Below, one piece after another: positions 9,018-17,792 of a stretch of 64,000 nt of DNA; the first letter of the stretch is position 1; every line of letters starts with the position of its first letter. The stretch comes from Flavobacterium sp. (lineage in GTDB: Bacteria > Bacteroidota > Bacteroidia > Flavobacteriales > Flavobacteriaceae): assembly GCF_017744675.1 (NCBI RefSeq), contig NZ_JAGIAV010000004.1, forward strand, positions 234,567-298,566, given 5' to 3'. Both the position numbers and the translations under genes were made by a program. Below the pieces are notes generated by a model. That model saw only the letters and a list, made by a program, of their open reading frames with translations, had not been told where the DNA came from and made no database searches.

Positions 9018-9113
9018 ATATACTTCATTGCGTTCTAGTGTATTCATTTGATTTAGATTTGATGGGGGGCAAATTTAAAGGGGGAATATTTTGTTAGACA
9101 CAATGAAGTATAT
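9018..9113. repeat. 13-bp perfect inverted repeat spanning 96 bp
   Basis: ATATACTTCATTG (9018-9030) is perfectly inverted at 9101-9113, enclosing 70 bp with two G-runs. It lies immediately downstream of the minus-strand PAS gene and could be a small non-autonomous element or an end-of-transcript structure. There is no U-tract typical of an intrinsic terminator. Confidence 0.6.
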
Positions 9114-9119
9114 AGTTGA

Positions 9120-9725
9120 TTATTTCTTTTTAGGGTCTGGTTTTTTCTCAAAAAGACCGCTAAACAAGCCTTTGCTTATTTTATTTTTATCGTCCTTGCC
9201 GGTTGCAATCAAATGATCGATATATTCCATATACGTTTTCTTTCTTTCTTCTAGAAAACCTATAAGATATTCTTCTGAAGCGTGCATCCCGCTAGTTTCC
9301 TCGATTTGCAACAGTTTTTTGTACAATGGCTCAATAAACTTTACGATAATCTCATTTGGAACCGATTTTCTAGTGCAAAAGAACCCAACAATCTCATCAT
9401 CTGTGTCTGCAACGATTTTAAAATCGGTTACAACCCAGTAATAACGGCCTGTTTTGGCCATGTTTTTAATAATAACATGAATGTTTTCGCTAGATTTAAT
9501 ACTGTCCCATAAGAATTTAAAAATTACTTTGGGCATATCCGGATGTCGAACAATATTGTGAGGTTGCCCCACAAGTTCAAACTCATCATACCCAGAGACA
9601 TCTATAAAGTCTTCGTTGGCATATAAAATGGTTCCTTTTTTATCGGTTTTACTAAGCAGTACTTTATTTTTATTCCAGTCTACTTCTCTATCTGAAGGTA
9701 TTGGACGGTGTACTCTGGTATCCAT
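9120..9725 (-). CDS. Aer-type PAS domain protein
   Basis: A 201-residue cytoplasmic protein consisting of one PAS domain (about residues 20-120) and a helical tail. The PAS part has GTILYANEDFIDVSGYDEFELVGQ, then HNIVRHPDMPK and GRYYWVVTDF. This HNIVRHPDMP pattern is characteristic of Aer-like aerotaxis PAS domains, which often bind FAD. No kinase, GGDEF or methyl-accepting domain follows; the tail ends in a Lys-rich stretch. Next to it on the same strand are a small helical protein and a membrane sensor stub. The three may form a signalling set whose output is supplied elsewhere. Confidence 0.85.
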   Translation of the reverse strand: MDTRVHRPIPSDREVDWNKNKVLLSKTDKKGTILYANEDFIDVSGYDEFELVGQPHNIVRHPDMPKVIFKFLWDSIKSSENIHVIIKNMAKTGRYYWVVTDFKIVADTDDEIVGFFCTRKSVPNEIIVKFIEPLYKKLLQIEETSGMHASEEYLIGFLEERKKTYMEYIDHLIATGKDDKNKISKGLFSGLFEKKPDPKKK

Positions 9726-9788
9726 AAATTTTTCATTTAAATTAATTTGAAATTCAATACGTGTATAAAATGAATCCTTACTTAATTT

Positions 9789-10133
9789 TCAATTTGAATC
9801 GATTTCTAAAACCAGCAGAATCTTTCTGATTTTATGAAATACGGTTTCCAATTCGTTTTCCAGCCAATCTGGAATCTGATTATCAACCGCAAGATTGAGA
9901 TGACGAATATCATTCACAATCTGAATTAGTTTTTTATACTGAAAATCAAGATCGTAAACATGAGAATTATTGCGATAACCTTTGAAAATTTCTTTCACTT
10001 CTGTTTCAAATTCAGATTGAGCGACAATTTTTTCAATCGAATTTAATGTGATACTTTCATTCAAAAAGGCATCAATGGTCTTTTTTAGATTATGCAGTGT
10101 AGGCACTGCGGTTGGCAAATCGTACTTAAGCAT
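9789..10133 (-). CDS. Small helical protein of unknown function
   Basis: A 114-residue soluble protein, probably all-alpha, with heptad-like hydrophobic spacing (LHNLKKTIDAFL, VDNQIPDWLENELETVFHKIRKILLVLEID). No motif recognised. It lies between the PAS gene (63 bp downstream) and the membrane sensor (67 bp upstream), all on the minus strand. The size and helix content would fit a four-helix or histidine-phosphotransfer-like bundle, but there is no convincing HPt motif. Confidence 0.65.
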   Translation of the reverse strand: MLKYDLPTAVPTLHNLKKTIDAFLNESITLNSIEKIVAQSEFETEVKEIFKGYRNNSHVYDLDFQYKKLIQIVNDIRHLNLAVDNQIPDWLENELETVFHKIRKILLVLEIDSN

Positions 10134-10200
10134 ACTGCAGTTTTAAAAATTAGTTTAGTTTTGGGGGAATTAACTACATCTTTATTTGGAAATCCAATTT

Positions 10201-11055
10201 TTAGCTCCTGCTTGTCGTCGATTTTACATGAATATCATTAACCAAATCATCAATTTTCTTAGCGCTCTCTCTCATCATTTCTAGATAAGTGAGCAATTTG
10301 TCATTGTCTGTATGCCCTTTTGAAACATCAATCAATTTTAAAACCGAATTTACAGGCAATTTTAAATCTAAAGTTGTTCTATGAATAAAATCGTTATAGT
10401 CTTTTGTAGCCGACATAGAGCTGTATTTTGCAGAAGCCAATTTCATGTTTTCCAATTCATATTCATCAGAAATTTTAGAGATATGGTTTTCGCTATGTTC
10501 TTTAAAATAGTAAGCCCAATAGCCATTCATTAAAAATACAACGGCAGCCAAAACGGTATGAATAATCAAGGTTTCCAGATCAAAATTTACTTGCGAGAAA
10601 TACACCTGAAGTCCGTTAGCATCATTGTATACATAGTTTTGCAGATATGCCAGTCCAGCGTGATGAATTACAACGAGCAAAGTAAGCGGAATTTGAAGTT
10701 TCCAGTTCTGATAAATAATCAAGATCGTGCTGGCAATAAATACGGTGAAATGCATTTCGAACATTCCGTGCATCTGATAAATGTACTGCGCCATGAAAAT
10801 AGCCAGAACTATAGACAGGACATATTGGTAAAACTTGGAGTTTTTCATAAAAAATTTAGCCGAATAATAAGCCAAAAGATTCAATGTTCCGACTCCAACA
10901 CCAATTTCGAAAGTATCGTATTTAAAGGACAATCCGATACCAAGCAGAAAATATACTGCAAGTACATAATTAATAATCGTATCTGATTTTTGTGTCATTG
11001 TAGACATAAAACTGTGCAGATAATCTTGTTCGTTTAAACTAGCTTTTGTTTTCAT
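10201..11055 (-). CDS. Multi-pass membrane sensor with a degenerate HisKA-like tail
   Basis: Residues ~25-185 form about six membrane segments. The part MFEMHFTVFIASTILIIYQNW, with a following VVIHHAGLAYLQ, resembles a membrane sensor module found N-terminal to bacterial chemoreceptors and cyclases. A coiled linker (~186-217) leads to residues ~218-277, which resemble a HisKA dimerisation hairpin (LDLKLPVNSVLKLI against the usual HELRTPLNAI). The position of the phospho-acceptor His is Leu229, and no HATPase domain follows before the stop. So it cannot autophosphorylate in the standard way. It may dimerise with a complete kinase or serve as a scaffold. Family-level call is by eye. Confidence 0.7.
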   Translation of the reverse strand: MKTKASLNEQDYLHSFMSTMTQKSDTIINYVLAVYFLLGIGLSFKYDTFEIGVGVGTLNLLAYYSAKFFMKNSKFYQYVLSIVLAIFMAQYIYQMHGMFEMHFTVFIASTILIIYQNWKLQIPLTLLVVIHHAGLAYLQNYVYNDANGLQVYFSQVNFDLETLIIHTVLAAVVFLMNGYWAYYFKEHSENHISKISDEYELENMKLASAKYSSMSATKDYNDFIHRTTLDLKLPVNSVLKLIDVSKGHTDNDKLLTYLEMMRESAKKIDDLVNDIHVKSTTSRS

Positions 11056-11092
11056 GGTAATTTAGTTTTGGGTTTTTGGGTTTGGGAAATAG

Positions 11093-11692
11093 TTATTTAG
11101 TACATTTTGGTAATGAACATCCATAAGCTCTAAGAGCAAAAGCATTAAAAGAAGGGTTATCTTTTCGGCTTAAAAGAGAATCTATCGCCATTTGGGCATA
11201 ATTGCTTTTCGCATCTGTACAATATCTGGTTTTATTGTAATTGCCTCTGTAATACAAATTATGCGACTGGTCTAGTAAAACGGCTTGAGGTGTCGAGAAA
11301 ACGCCACATTTCTTAGCAATCGATTCTTCAAAATAAACAGGAACTTTAGCATCAAACTTCTGCTGTATTTCATCAATGGTAAAATCCTTCTGTTTGTTTA
11401 ACACCACAATCTTAAAATTAATTCGATCGCCATACTTCTTAATCAAACTGCTTACATGAGGTACATTGAAGCGTGAGCACGGGCATTCGGGATTAAAGAA
11501 ATGAATAAAAATGGGTTTGTTATCAAATGCACAGCATGGACCAATTTCGATTTTTGATCCCATTGCAATAGCATGATAATTTTTTGGTATTGGAGTTGGA
11601 AGACTGTATTTAAACTCATTTTGCCAAAACAAATAGCCAATTGCAGCAAGTAAAAATGTGAACCATAAACTTAGAAGTAATTTTTTCTTCAT
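11093..11692 (-). CDS. Membrane-anchored thioredoxin-fold (redoxin-like) protein
   Basis: A 199-residue protein with an N-terminal signal anchor (LLLSLWFTFLLAAIGYLFW). The thioredoxin-like core contains IFIHFFNPECPCSRFN, a CPCS variant of the CxxC active site. It also has GVFSTPQAVLLD, where the cis-Pro-like TP is conserved, and FNPECPC is typical of TlpA/peroxiredoxin-like periplasmic oxidoreductases. Extra Cys residues occur (GPCC near residue 53 and a C-terminal GCSLPKC). It probably acts in the periplasm in thiol-disulfide exchange; partner unknown. It ends 37 bp before the membrane sensor on the same strand. Confidence 0.75.
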   Translation of the reverse strand: MKKKLLLSLWFTFLLAAIGYLFWQNEFKYSLPTPIPKNYHAIAMGSKIEIGPCCAFDNKPIFIHFFNPECPCSRFNVPHVSSLIKKYGDRINFKIVVLNKQKDFTIDEIQQKFDAKVPVYFEESIAKKCGVFSTPQAVLLDQSHNLYYRGNYNKTRYCTDAKSNYAQMAIDSLLSRKDNPSFNAFALRAYGCSLPKCTK

Positions 11693-12164
11693 AAAATTAT
11701 TTTTTTATTATTCAAACAGAAAAGAATAAACACTTGTTAATACCAGATCTTTCTATATCTAGTAAAAACGAAAAAAAACAACTCTATTTACATGTTTTAA
11801 CAACAACACCTACTAAAAAGATAGTGTTCTTGTAAAAATCCCAACATTTTGTTTAACATATCAATGTTACAAATAAAATCGATAAAGTGCAAAAAAAATC
11901 AGACAATTTGCGAAAAAATTCTTTCAAGCTAGAAAAAATAAGCCTTACCACAATTTCTTAAAACTAGCTTTTGAAAATTTTCCAATAATTTGCTTCAAAA
12001 AATTAACTTTTAATTAAACCTTTGGGCCCGCTTTTAGTCTAATTGCAAACCATTGTACATACAAATGTTAAATAAAAGCTAACAGCTTTCGATTTCGCAC
12101 CAAAAAGTTAAATTTGTAAGCTTACTAAAAACAGAAACCTAAAATCTATATTCACCTCTTTTTT
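11693..12164. other. Gene-free stretch between divergent genes
   Basis: 472 bp, very AT-rich, with no ORF of credible coding character. It must hold promoters for the thioredoxin-fold gene (minus) and the RND efflux operon (plus). A good -7 box TAAATTTG occurs at 12109-12116, about 50 bp before the adaptor start; the expected TTG 17-19 bp upstream is only TTT. A GGGCCC island near 12025 is the only GC-rich spot. No TetR/MarR gene is adjacent. Confidence 0.5.
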
Positions 12165-13223
12165 ATGAAACTAAAACACCTCATTTACACCCTTTTAATT
12201 GTCGCAATTGGAGGATTCATTACCTACAGAATCATTTCAAACAAGGGTAAAAACGAAGACTCTAAAAAATTTAACGACAAAAAATCTCCAACAACTGTTA
12301 ATGGAATCGTAATAAAAACTGCCACTTTTGACAATAATTTAGCATTATCAGGATCTATCGAGGCAAATGAGCAAGTAGAAATTCATAGTGAAGTTTCGGG
12401 AATTGTTGAAGGAATCTTTTTTAACGAAGGAAGCAACGTAACCAAAGGACAAGTGCTTCTTAAAGTAAATGATATTGAGCTAAAAGCACAATTAAGACAA
12501 GCTGTTACCAGAGAAGGTTTGGCTGCCGAAAACGAAAGAAGAGCAAAATTGCTTTTGCAAAAAGAAGCAATTAGCCAAGAAGAAGCCGATGTAGCAAAAG
12601 CCGATCACGCTTCTGCGCAAGCCCAAACCCAATTAATAAGAGCGCAAATTTCTAAAACTTCTGTAAGAGCGCCCTTTTCAGGAAAAATTGGTTTGCGCAA
12701 CATTTCTCCTGGAACATATATTACTCCAACTGTTTTAGTGGCAAAATTGGTGAATACTAGCAAATTAAAAATTACATTCTCTATACCAGAAAAATATGCT
12801 GCCGAAGTAAAATCTGGTTCTGTAATCGATTTTAAAGTTTCTGGTTCAGATAAAACTTATAATGCGAAAATTTATGCTATCGAGCCAGAAGTTGCCGTTG
12901 CTACACGTACGCTTCAAATTCGTGCCCTTGCAGATAATGTAGACGGAAAACTTTTTCCTGGAACTTTCGCAGACATCAAATTGCCTTTAAATATTATTAA
13001 AGACGCTATTGTGGTTCCTTCTCAAGCTATCGTGCCAATTCAAGACGGTAAAAAAGTATACGTTGCCAATAACGGACAAGCAAAAGAAGTAATGGTTGAT
13101 GCCACAACGAGAACAGACTCTTCAATTTTAATTTTAGCAGGATTAAAACCTGGAGACACTTTAATTACAAGTGGTGTAATGTCTTTGAAAGACGAAGCTC
13201 CAATTAAAGTTAAAGTAAAATAA
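12165..13223 (+). CDS. RND efflux periplasmic adaptor (membrane fusion protein)
   Basis: 352 residues: an N-terminal membrane anchor (YTLLIVAIGGFITYRII), a biotinyl-lipoyl half-motif (VEIHSEVSGIVEGIFFNEGSNVTKGQVLLKV, ~75-105) and a helical hairpin with LLQKEAISQEEAD. The second lipoyl half (VRAPFSGKIGLRNISPGTYI) and the beta-barrel and membrane-proximal domains (LFPGTFADIKLP, VVPSQAIVPIQDGKKVYV) follow. It bridges the inner-membrane pump and the TolC channel. It is the first gene of an adaptor-pump-TolC operon; the gap to the pump gene (97 bp) contains 7-base-phased AT repeats. Confidence 0.95.
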   Translation: MKLKHLIYTLLIVAIGGFITYRIISNKGKNEDSKKFNDKKSPTTVNGIVIKTATFDNNLALSGSIEANEQVEIHSEVSGIVEGIFFNEGSNVTKGQVLLKVNDIELKAQLRQAVTREGLAAENERRAKLLLQKEAISQEEADVAKADHASAQAQTQLIRAQISKTSVRAPFSGKIGLRNISPGTYITPTVLVAKLVNTSKLKITFSIPEKYAAEVKSGSVIDFKVSGSDKTYNAKIYAIEPEVAVATRTLQIRALADNVDGKLFPGTFADIKLPLNIIKDAIVVPSQAIVPIQDGKKVYVANNGQAKEVMVDATTRTDSSILILAGLKPGDTLITSGVMSLKDEAPIKVKVK

Positions 13224-13224
13224 T

Positions 13225-13318
13225 TTTAAAGTTATGAGTTATGAGTTTTGAATTATGAGCTGTGAAATCATAAACACATTCAATAATCTAAAATCCAAAC
13301 TCTAAAATCTAAAATCAC
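13225..13318. repeat. AT-rich 7-base-phased repeats in the adaptor-pump gap
   Basis: GTTATGA/GTTATGA/GTTTTGA and later TCTAAAATC-type units (TCTAAAATCCAAACTCTAAA) recur with about 7-base spacing. The phase resembles the CCTGAAA repeats elsewhere in the window, although the sequence differs. It separates two genes of one operon. Confidence 0.5.
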
Positions 13319-13320
13319 AA

Positions 13321-16300
13321 ATGAGTTTATCAACTACAAGTATAAGAAGACCAGTTTTAACCATAGTACTGAATCTATTAATTATATTATTCGGTTTTAT
13401 TGGTTATACTTTTTTAGGCGTTAGAGAGTTCCCTTCTATCGATCCCGCACAGGTCTCTATTCGTACCAATTATACTGGTGCCAATGCCGATATTATTGAA
13501 TCGCAAATCACCGAACCTCTTGAAAAAGCAGTAAATGCAATTGACGGAATTAGAAATATTACTTCATCTAGTAACCAAGGAAGCAGTAATATTACCATAG
13601 AATTTAATCTGGACAAAGATTTGGAAGAAGCCGCAAACGATGTTCGTGACAAAGTTTCGCAAGCCATTCGAAATCTTCCACAAGATATTGATGCTCCGCC
13701 AGTGGTGTCAAAAGCAGATGCTGATAGTGATGCTATTATTTCGATGACAGTACAAAGTGACACTCGAAACTCTCTAGAATTAAGCGACTATGCAGAAAAC
13801 GTAATTTCTCAACGTTTAGAAACCATTCCAGGTGTAAGTGGCGTGCAGATTTGGGGACAAAAGCGTTATGCGATGCGTTTATGGATCGACCCCGTTAAGC
13901 TTACTGCCTATGGCTGCACCGTTTCTGACGTTCGTACCGCATTGAATGCGCAAAATGTGGAATTGCCATCTGGAAAATTAACCGGTAACAATACCGAACT
14001 TACGGTAAAAACTATCGGAAATCTTTCTAAAGCAGAAGAATTCAACAATATCATTATTAGAACTGACGGAGATAAGATTGTTCGTTTAAGCGATATTGGA
14101 GGTGCAGAATTAGGTCCAGAAAATATCGAAACCAAATTAAGCCAGTCTGGTTTGCCAATGATTGGTTTGGCAATCGTACCAATGCCTGGAGCGAACTACC
14201 TTGATATTTCAAAAGAATTTTACAAAAAATACGAAGCTTTAAAAAAGGATCTTCCGAAAGATATCAAATTAAATATTGCGCTTGACAATACCATTTTCGT
14301 AAAGAAATCCGTTTTGGAGGTTGCAGAAACATTAGGAATTTCGGTAATTCTGGTAATCATCATTATTTACCTTTTCTTTAGAGATTGGGCAATTGCTTTC
14401 AGACCTTTAATTGATATTCCCGTTTCGCTGATTGCTACATTCTTTATTATGTGGCTGTTCGGATTCTCGATCAACGTATTGACTTTATTGGCAATCGTAC
14501 TGGCAACAGGACTTGTGGTAGATGATGGTATTGTGGTAACCGAAAATATCTTCAAAAAAGTAGAAGAAGGAATGTCGCCAATTGAAGCTGCTATTAAAGG
14601 TTCTAACGAGATTTTCTATGCCGTAATTTCGATTTCGGTAACCTTGGCTGCGGTATTTTTACCCGTGATTTTCCTCGAAGGTTTCGTTGGACGATTATTT
14701 AGGGAATTTGGAGTCGTAATCGGTGCCGCGGTATTAATTTCGGCATTCGTTTCCTTGACTTTAACACCAATGTTGAACGCTTATTTAATGAAAGGTGGAG
14801 AACAGAAAAAATCAAAATTCTATATTAAAACAGAACCATTTTTTGAAAAAATGAACAGCAGTTATGCTGAAGCGCTTTCAAAATTTATGGAAAGAAAATG
14901 GATCAGCTTCCCTATTCTTATTGCTTGTTTCGGGTTGATTTATTTGTTCTTTACCATTCTCCCAAAAGAAACCGCTCCTTATGACGACAGAAGCTCTGTA
15001 ACCATGCGTATGACTACTCCCGAAGGATCTTCATACGAATACACAGACCGTTTTATGCAGGAAATTTCAAAATTAGTTGATGATTCTATTCCAGAGAAAA
15101 AGGTAAGTTTGGTAATTACAGCGCCAGGTTTTGGAGCTTCCGCAACCAATACTGGTTTTATTAGACTTTCATTAAAAGAGCCAGATGAAAGAATGGTTTC
15201 TCAAAAAGATATTGCCGACAAACTGACAAAATGGACTAAAAATTATCCAGATGCTAAAACTGCGGTAATCCAGCAGCCTACTATTGCAGTTAACAGACGT
15301 GGAGGTTTGCCAATTCAATACATTATTCAGGCTCCTAATTTTGATAAACTGAGAGAAAAAATTCCTCTTTTTATGAATGAGGTGAATAAAAGTGATGTTT
15401 TTTCTACGACAGATGTTAACTTGAAATTCAACAAACCCGAAATCAACGTTACCATTGACCGCGAAAAAGCAGAAAGTTTAGGAATTTCAATTCTGGATAT
15501 TGCACAGACTTTACAGCTTTCTTTAAGCGGACAGCGTTTTGGGTATTTTATTAGAAACGGAAAACAGTATCAAGTAATTGGACAATTTGACCAGAAAGAC
15601 CGATCTAAACCTCTAGACTTGACTTCTATGTTTGTAAAAAACAGAAAAGGCGAATTGATTCAGATGGATAACGTGGTGAAAGTTTACGAACAGAGCAATC
15701 CACCGCAATTATTCCACAACAACCGTTATATGTCGGCAACTGTTTCGGCTGGTTTAGCTCCAGGAAAAAGCATCAGCGATGGTATTCAGGAAATGGACAG
15801 AATTAAAGCCAAAGTTTTGGATGAAAGCTTTACAACCGATTTAAGTGGAGAATCTCGAGATTTCGTTGAAAGTAGCTCTAATACTTCTTTCGCTTTCGGA
15901 TTGGCATTATTACTGATTTTCTTGATTCTTGCGGCACAGTTTGAAAGTTTTATCGATCCGTTTATTATCATTTTAACAGTGCCAATGGCAGTTGCAGGAG
16001 CTTTATTCTCTTTGTGGCTATTCAACCAAACTTGGAATATTTTCAGCCAGATTGGTACCGTAATGTTAATTGGTCTGGTAACCAAAAATGGTATTTTGAT
16101 TGTAGAATTTGCCAATCAGTTGCGAGAACAGGGCAAACCTAAATTAGAAGCCATTTTAGAAGCTTCAGAAGCACGTTTACGTCCAATTTTAATGACGAGT
16201 TTGGCCATTGCATTAGGAGCGCTTCCAATTGCAATGTCGCTTGGAGCTGCGTCTACGAGTAGAATTGGTATGGGAGTTGTAATTGTGGGCGGAACTATCT

Positions 16301-16419
16301 TCTCATTGGCTTTAACGCTTTTTGTAATTCCTGCTATTTATTTAATGTGGTCTAAAGCTAGAAAACATTATCCTGAGTTTGACCATATTGACGAATACGA
16401 AAGAGACAGCATTAAATAA
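13321..16419 (+). CDS. RND efflux pump permease (AcrB/HAE1-type)
   Basis: A 1032-residue inner-membrane proton antiporter of the resistance-nodulation-division superfamily. The duplicated layout is visible: TM1 at ~12-32, a large periplasmic loop, TM2-6 (~335-490), a second TM7, a second loop and TM8-12 (~855-1010). The proton-relay motif GLVVDDGIVVTENI in TM4 has the paired Asp of AcrB. The N-terminus lies close to the TM1 start as in HAE1 pumps, and the family GAASTSRIGMGVVIVGG motif occurs near the end. It is flanked by the adaptor and TolC genes. Substrates are likely hydrophobic drugs or bile-like compounds, by family only. Confidence 0.96.
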   Translation: MSLSTTSIRRPVLTIVLNLLIILFGFIGYTFLGVREFPSIDPAQVSIRTNYTGANADIIESQITEPLEKAVNAIDGIRNITSSSNQGSSNITIEFNLDKDLEEAANDVRDKVSQAIRNLPQDIDAPPVVSKADADSDAIISMTVQSDTRNSLELSDYAENVISQRLETIPGVSGVQIWGQKRYAMRLWIDPVKLTAYGCTVSDVRTALNAQNVELPSGKLTGNNTELTVKTIGNLSKAEEFNNIIIRTDGDKIVRLSDIGGAELGPENIETKLSQSGLPMIGLAIVPMPGANYLDISKEFYKKYEALKKDLPKDIKLNIALDNTIFVKKSVLEVAETLGISVILVIIIIYLFFRDWAIAFRPLIDIPVSLIATFFIMWLFGFSINVLTLLAIVLATGLVVDDGIVVTENIFKKVEEGMSPIEAAIKGSNEIFYAVISISVTLAAVFLPVIFLEGFVGRLFREFGVVIGAAVLISAFVSLTLTPMLNAYLMKGGEQKKSKFYIKTEPFFEKMNSSYAEALSKFMERKWISFPILIACFGLIYLFFTILPKETAPYDDRSSVTMRMTTPEGSSYEYTDRFMQEISKLVDDSIPEKKVSLVITAPGFGASATNTGFIRLSLKEPDERMVSQKDIADKLTKWTKNYPDAKTAVIQQPTIAVNRRGGLPIQYIIQAPNFDKLREKIPLFMNEVNKSDVFSTTDVNLKFNKPEINVTIDREKAESLGISILDIAQTLQLSLSGQRFGYFIRNGKQYQVIGQFDQKDRSKPLDLTSMFVKNRKGELIQMDNVVKVYEQSNPPQLFHNNRYMSATVSAGLAPGKSISDGIQEMDRIKAKVLDESFTTDLSGESRDFVESSSNTSFAFGLALLLIFLILAAQFESFIDPFIIILTVPMAVAGALFSLWLFNQTWNIFSQIGTVMLIGLVTKNGILIVEFANQLREQGKPKLEAILEASEARLRPILMTSLAIALGALPIAMSLGAASTSRIGMGVVIVGGTIFSLALTLFVIPAIYLMWSKARKHYPEFDHIDEYERDSIK

Positions 16420-16455
16420 AACTAAAAATCTAATTTTTGGTTAAAGAAAAAGAAT

Positions 16456-17766
16456 ATGAATATCAGAAAAATATATTGTACAGCACTTATCCTCTTGCTT
16501 TGCATTGTTGAGACAAAAGCACAGGAAGTTCTTACTATTGAACAGGCTATGTCTATAGCTCTTGAAAATAATTTTGAAATTAAAATTGCTAAAAACAATT
16601 CCAAAATAAACGAAACAAACGTTACAATAGGAAATGCGGGAATGCTGCCTACAGCAACAGCCTCTGTTACCGACAATAATAGCATTATGAATTCGTCTCA
16701 AACACGTCAGGACGGAACAACCACTTCATTGAATAATGCTAAAAACAATAGTTTAGCTTATGGCGTAAGTTTAGGGTGGACTGTTTTTGACGGAATGAAA
16801 ATGTTTGCCAAACTAGATCAGCTGAAAGAACTTCAGAAATTGGGCGATGCAGAGCTTAAAAGAACTATTTTAGTTAAAATCGCGCAGGTAAATTCAGCCT
16901 ATTATGATTTGGTGCAAATGCAACAGCAATTGGCAGCTTTAGATACTACAATCGTAATTTCGAATCAGCGATTGACTTTAGCCAAAAATCGTTTCAGCAT
17001 AGGAAAAGCTTCAAAATTAGAAGTTTTAAACGCGCAAGTTGACTTAAACTCTGATCAGGTGGCTTTATTGCGACAAAAAGAAGCGTATGCCAATGGCAAG
17101 ATTTTATTGAACCAGCATTTGGCGCGCGATCCAAAAATTGATTTTAAGGTTACTGACAAAGTTGTAGTAGACAATAAATTGGTTTTGGCCGATTTAATGG
17201 AATTGGCACAAAAACAAAATCCAGGTTTAGAAGCTGAAATTATCAATAAACGAATTGCGGAATTACAGTTGAAACAAGTAAAAGCAGACCGTTATCCTAT
17301 TTTAAGATTAACAACAGGATATAATTTTTCTGAAAGTCAATCCAGTTTAGGTTTTACCAGCCAAACTTCTTCTAGAGGTTTAAATTACGGTTTTAATGCC
17401 TCAATGAACATTTTTGATGGTTTTAATCAGCATCGCAATGAAAAAGTGGCTAAAATGCAGATAGAAAATTCACAGCTTTCAATAGAACAGCAAAACACTA
17501 CTTTAAATACACAGTTAAGCACCGCTTTTCAAACGTATTTAACCAATTTAGAATTAATTGGTCTAGAAGAAGATAACGAAGCTATTGCGAGACAGAACTT
17601 AGAAATTACACTAGACAAATTTAAAATCGGAACTATTACGACGCTTGATTTTAGAACTGCTCAGCTGAATTATGTCAACGCAAAAGTGCGTTACAGCAAC
17701 GCGCAATACGAAGCAAAATTATCTGAAATTGCCTTAAAAGAATTAGCTGGAAATATCAATTTTTAA
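16456..17766 (+). CDS. TolC family outer-membrane efflux protein
   Basis: A 436-residue protein with a signal peptide ending near KAQ (residue ~23) and the two tandem OEP repeats of the TolC family (LTIEQAMSIALENNFEIKIAKNN, and LMELAQKQNPGLEAEI in the second). Each has a long coiled-coil helix pair. The KIGTITTLDFRTAQLNYVNA segment near the C-terminus is the conserved OEP end. It forms the outer-membrane exit duct for the pump 36 bp upstream. The bestrophin gene begins 26 bp downstream and may be cotranscribed. Confidence 0.95.
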   Translation: MNIRKIYCTALILLLCIVETKAQEVLTIEQAMSIALENNFEIKIAKNNSKINETNVTIGNAGMLPTATASVTDNNSIMNSSQTRQDGTTTSLNNAKNNSLAYGVSLGWTVFDGMKMFAKLDQLKELQKLGDAELKRTILVKIAQVNSAYYDLVQMQQQLAALDTTIVISNQRLTLAKNRFSIGKASKLEVLNAQVDLNSDQVALLRQKEAYANGKILLNQHLARDPKIDFKVTDKVVVDNKLVLADLMELAQKQNPGLEAEIINKRIAELQLKQVKADRYPILRLTTGYNFSESQSSLGFTSQTSSRGLNYGFNASMNIFDGFNQHRNEKVAKMQIENSQLSIEQQNTTLNTQLSTAFQTYLTNLELIGLEEDNEAIARQNLEITLDKFKIGTITTLDFRTAQLNYVNAKVRYSNAQYEAKLSEIALKELAGNINF

Positions 17767-17792
17767 GTAAATTTGTTTCAAAACGCACTTAA

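Noticed and set aside
12020..12035. GGGCCC island upstream of the efflux operon as an operator
   Set aside because: No inverted-repeat symmetry beyond the six bases and no regulator gene nearby.
13470..14135. Long minus-strand ORFs opposite the RND pump
   Set aside because: Shadows of the AcrB-type coding frame; no start context or family match.
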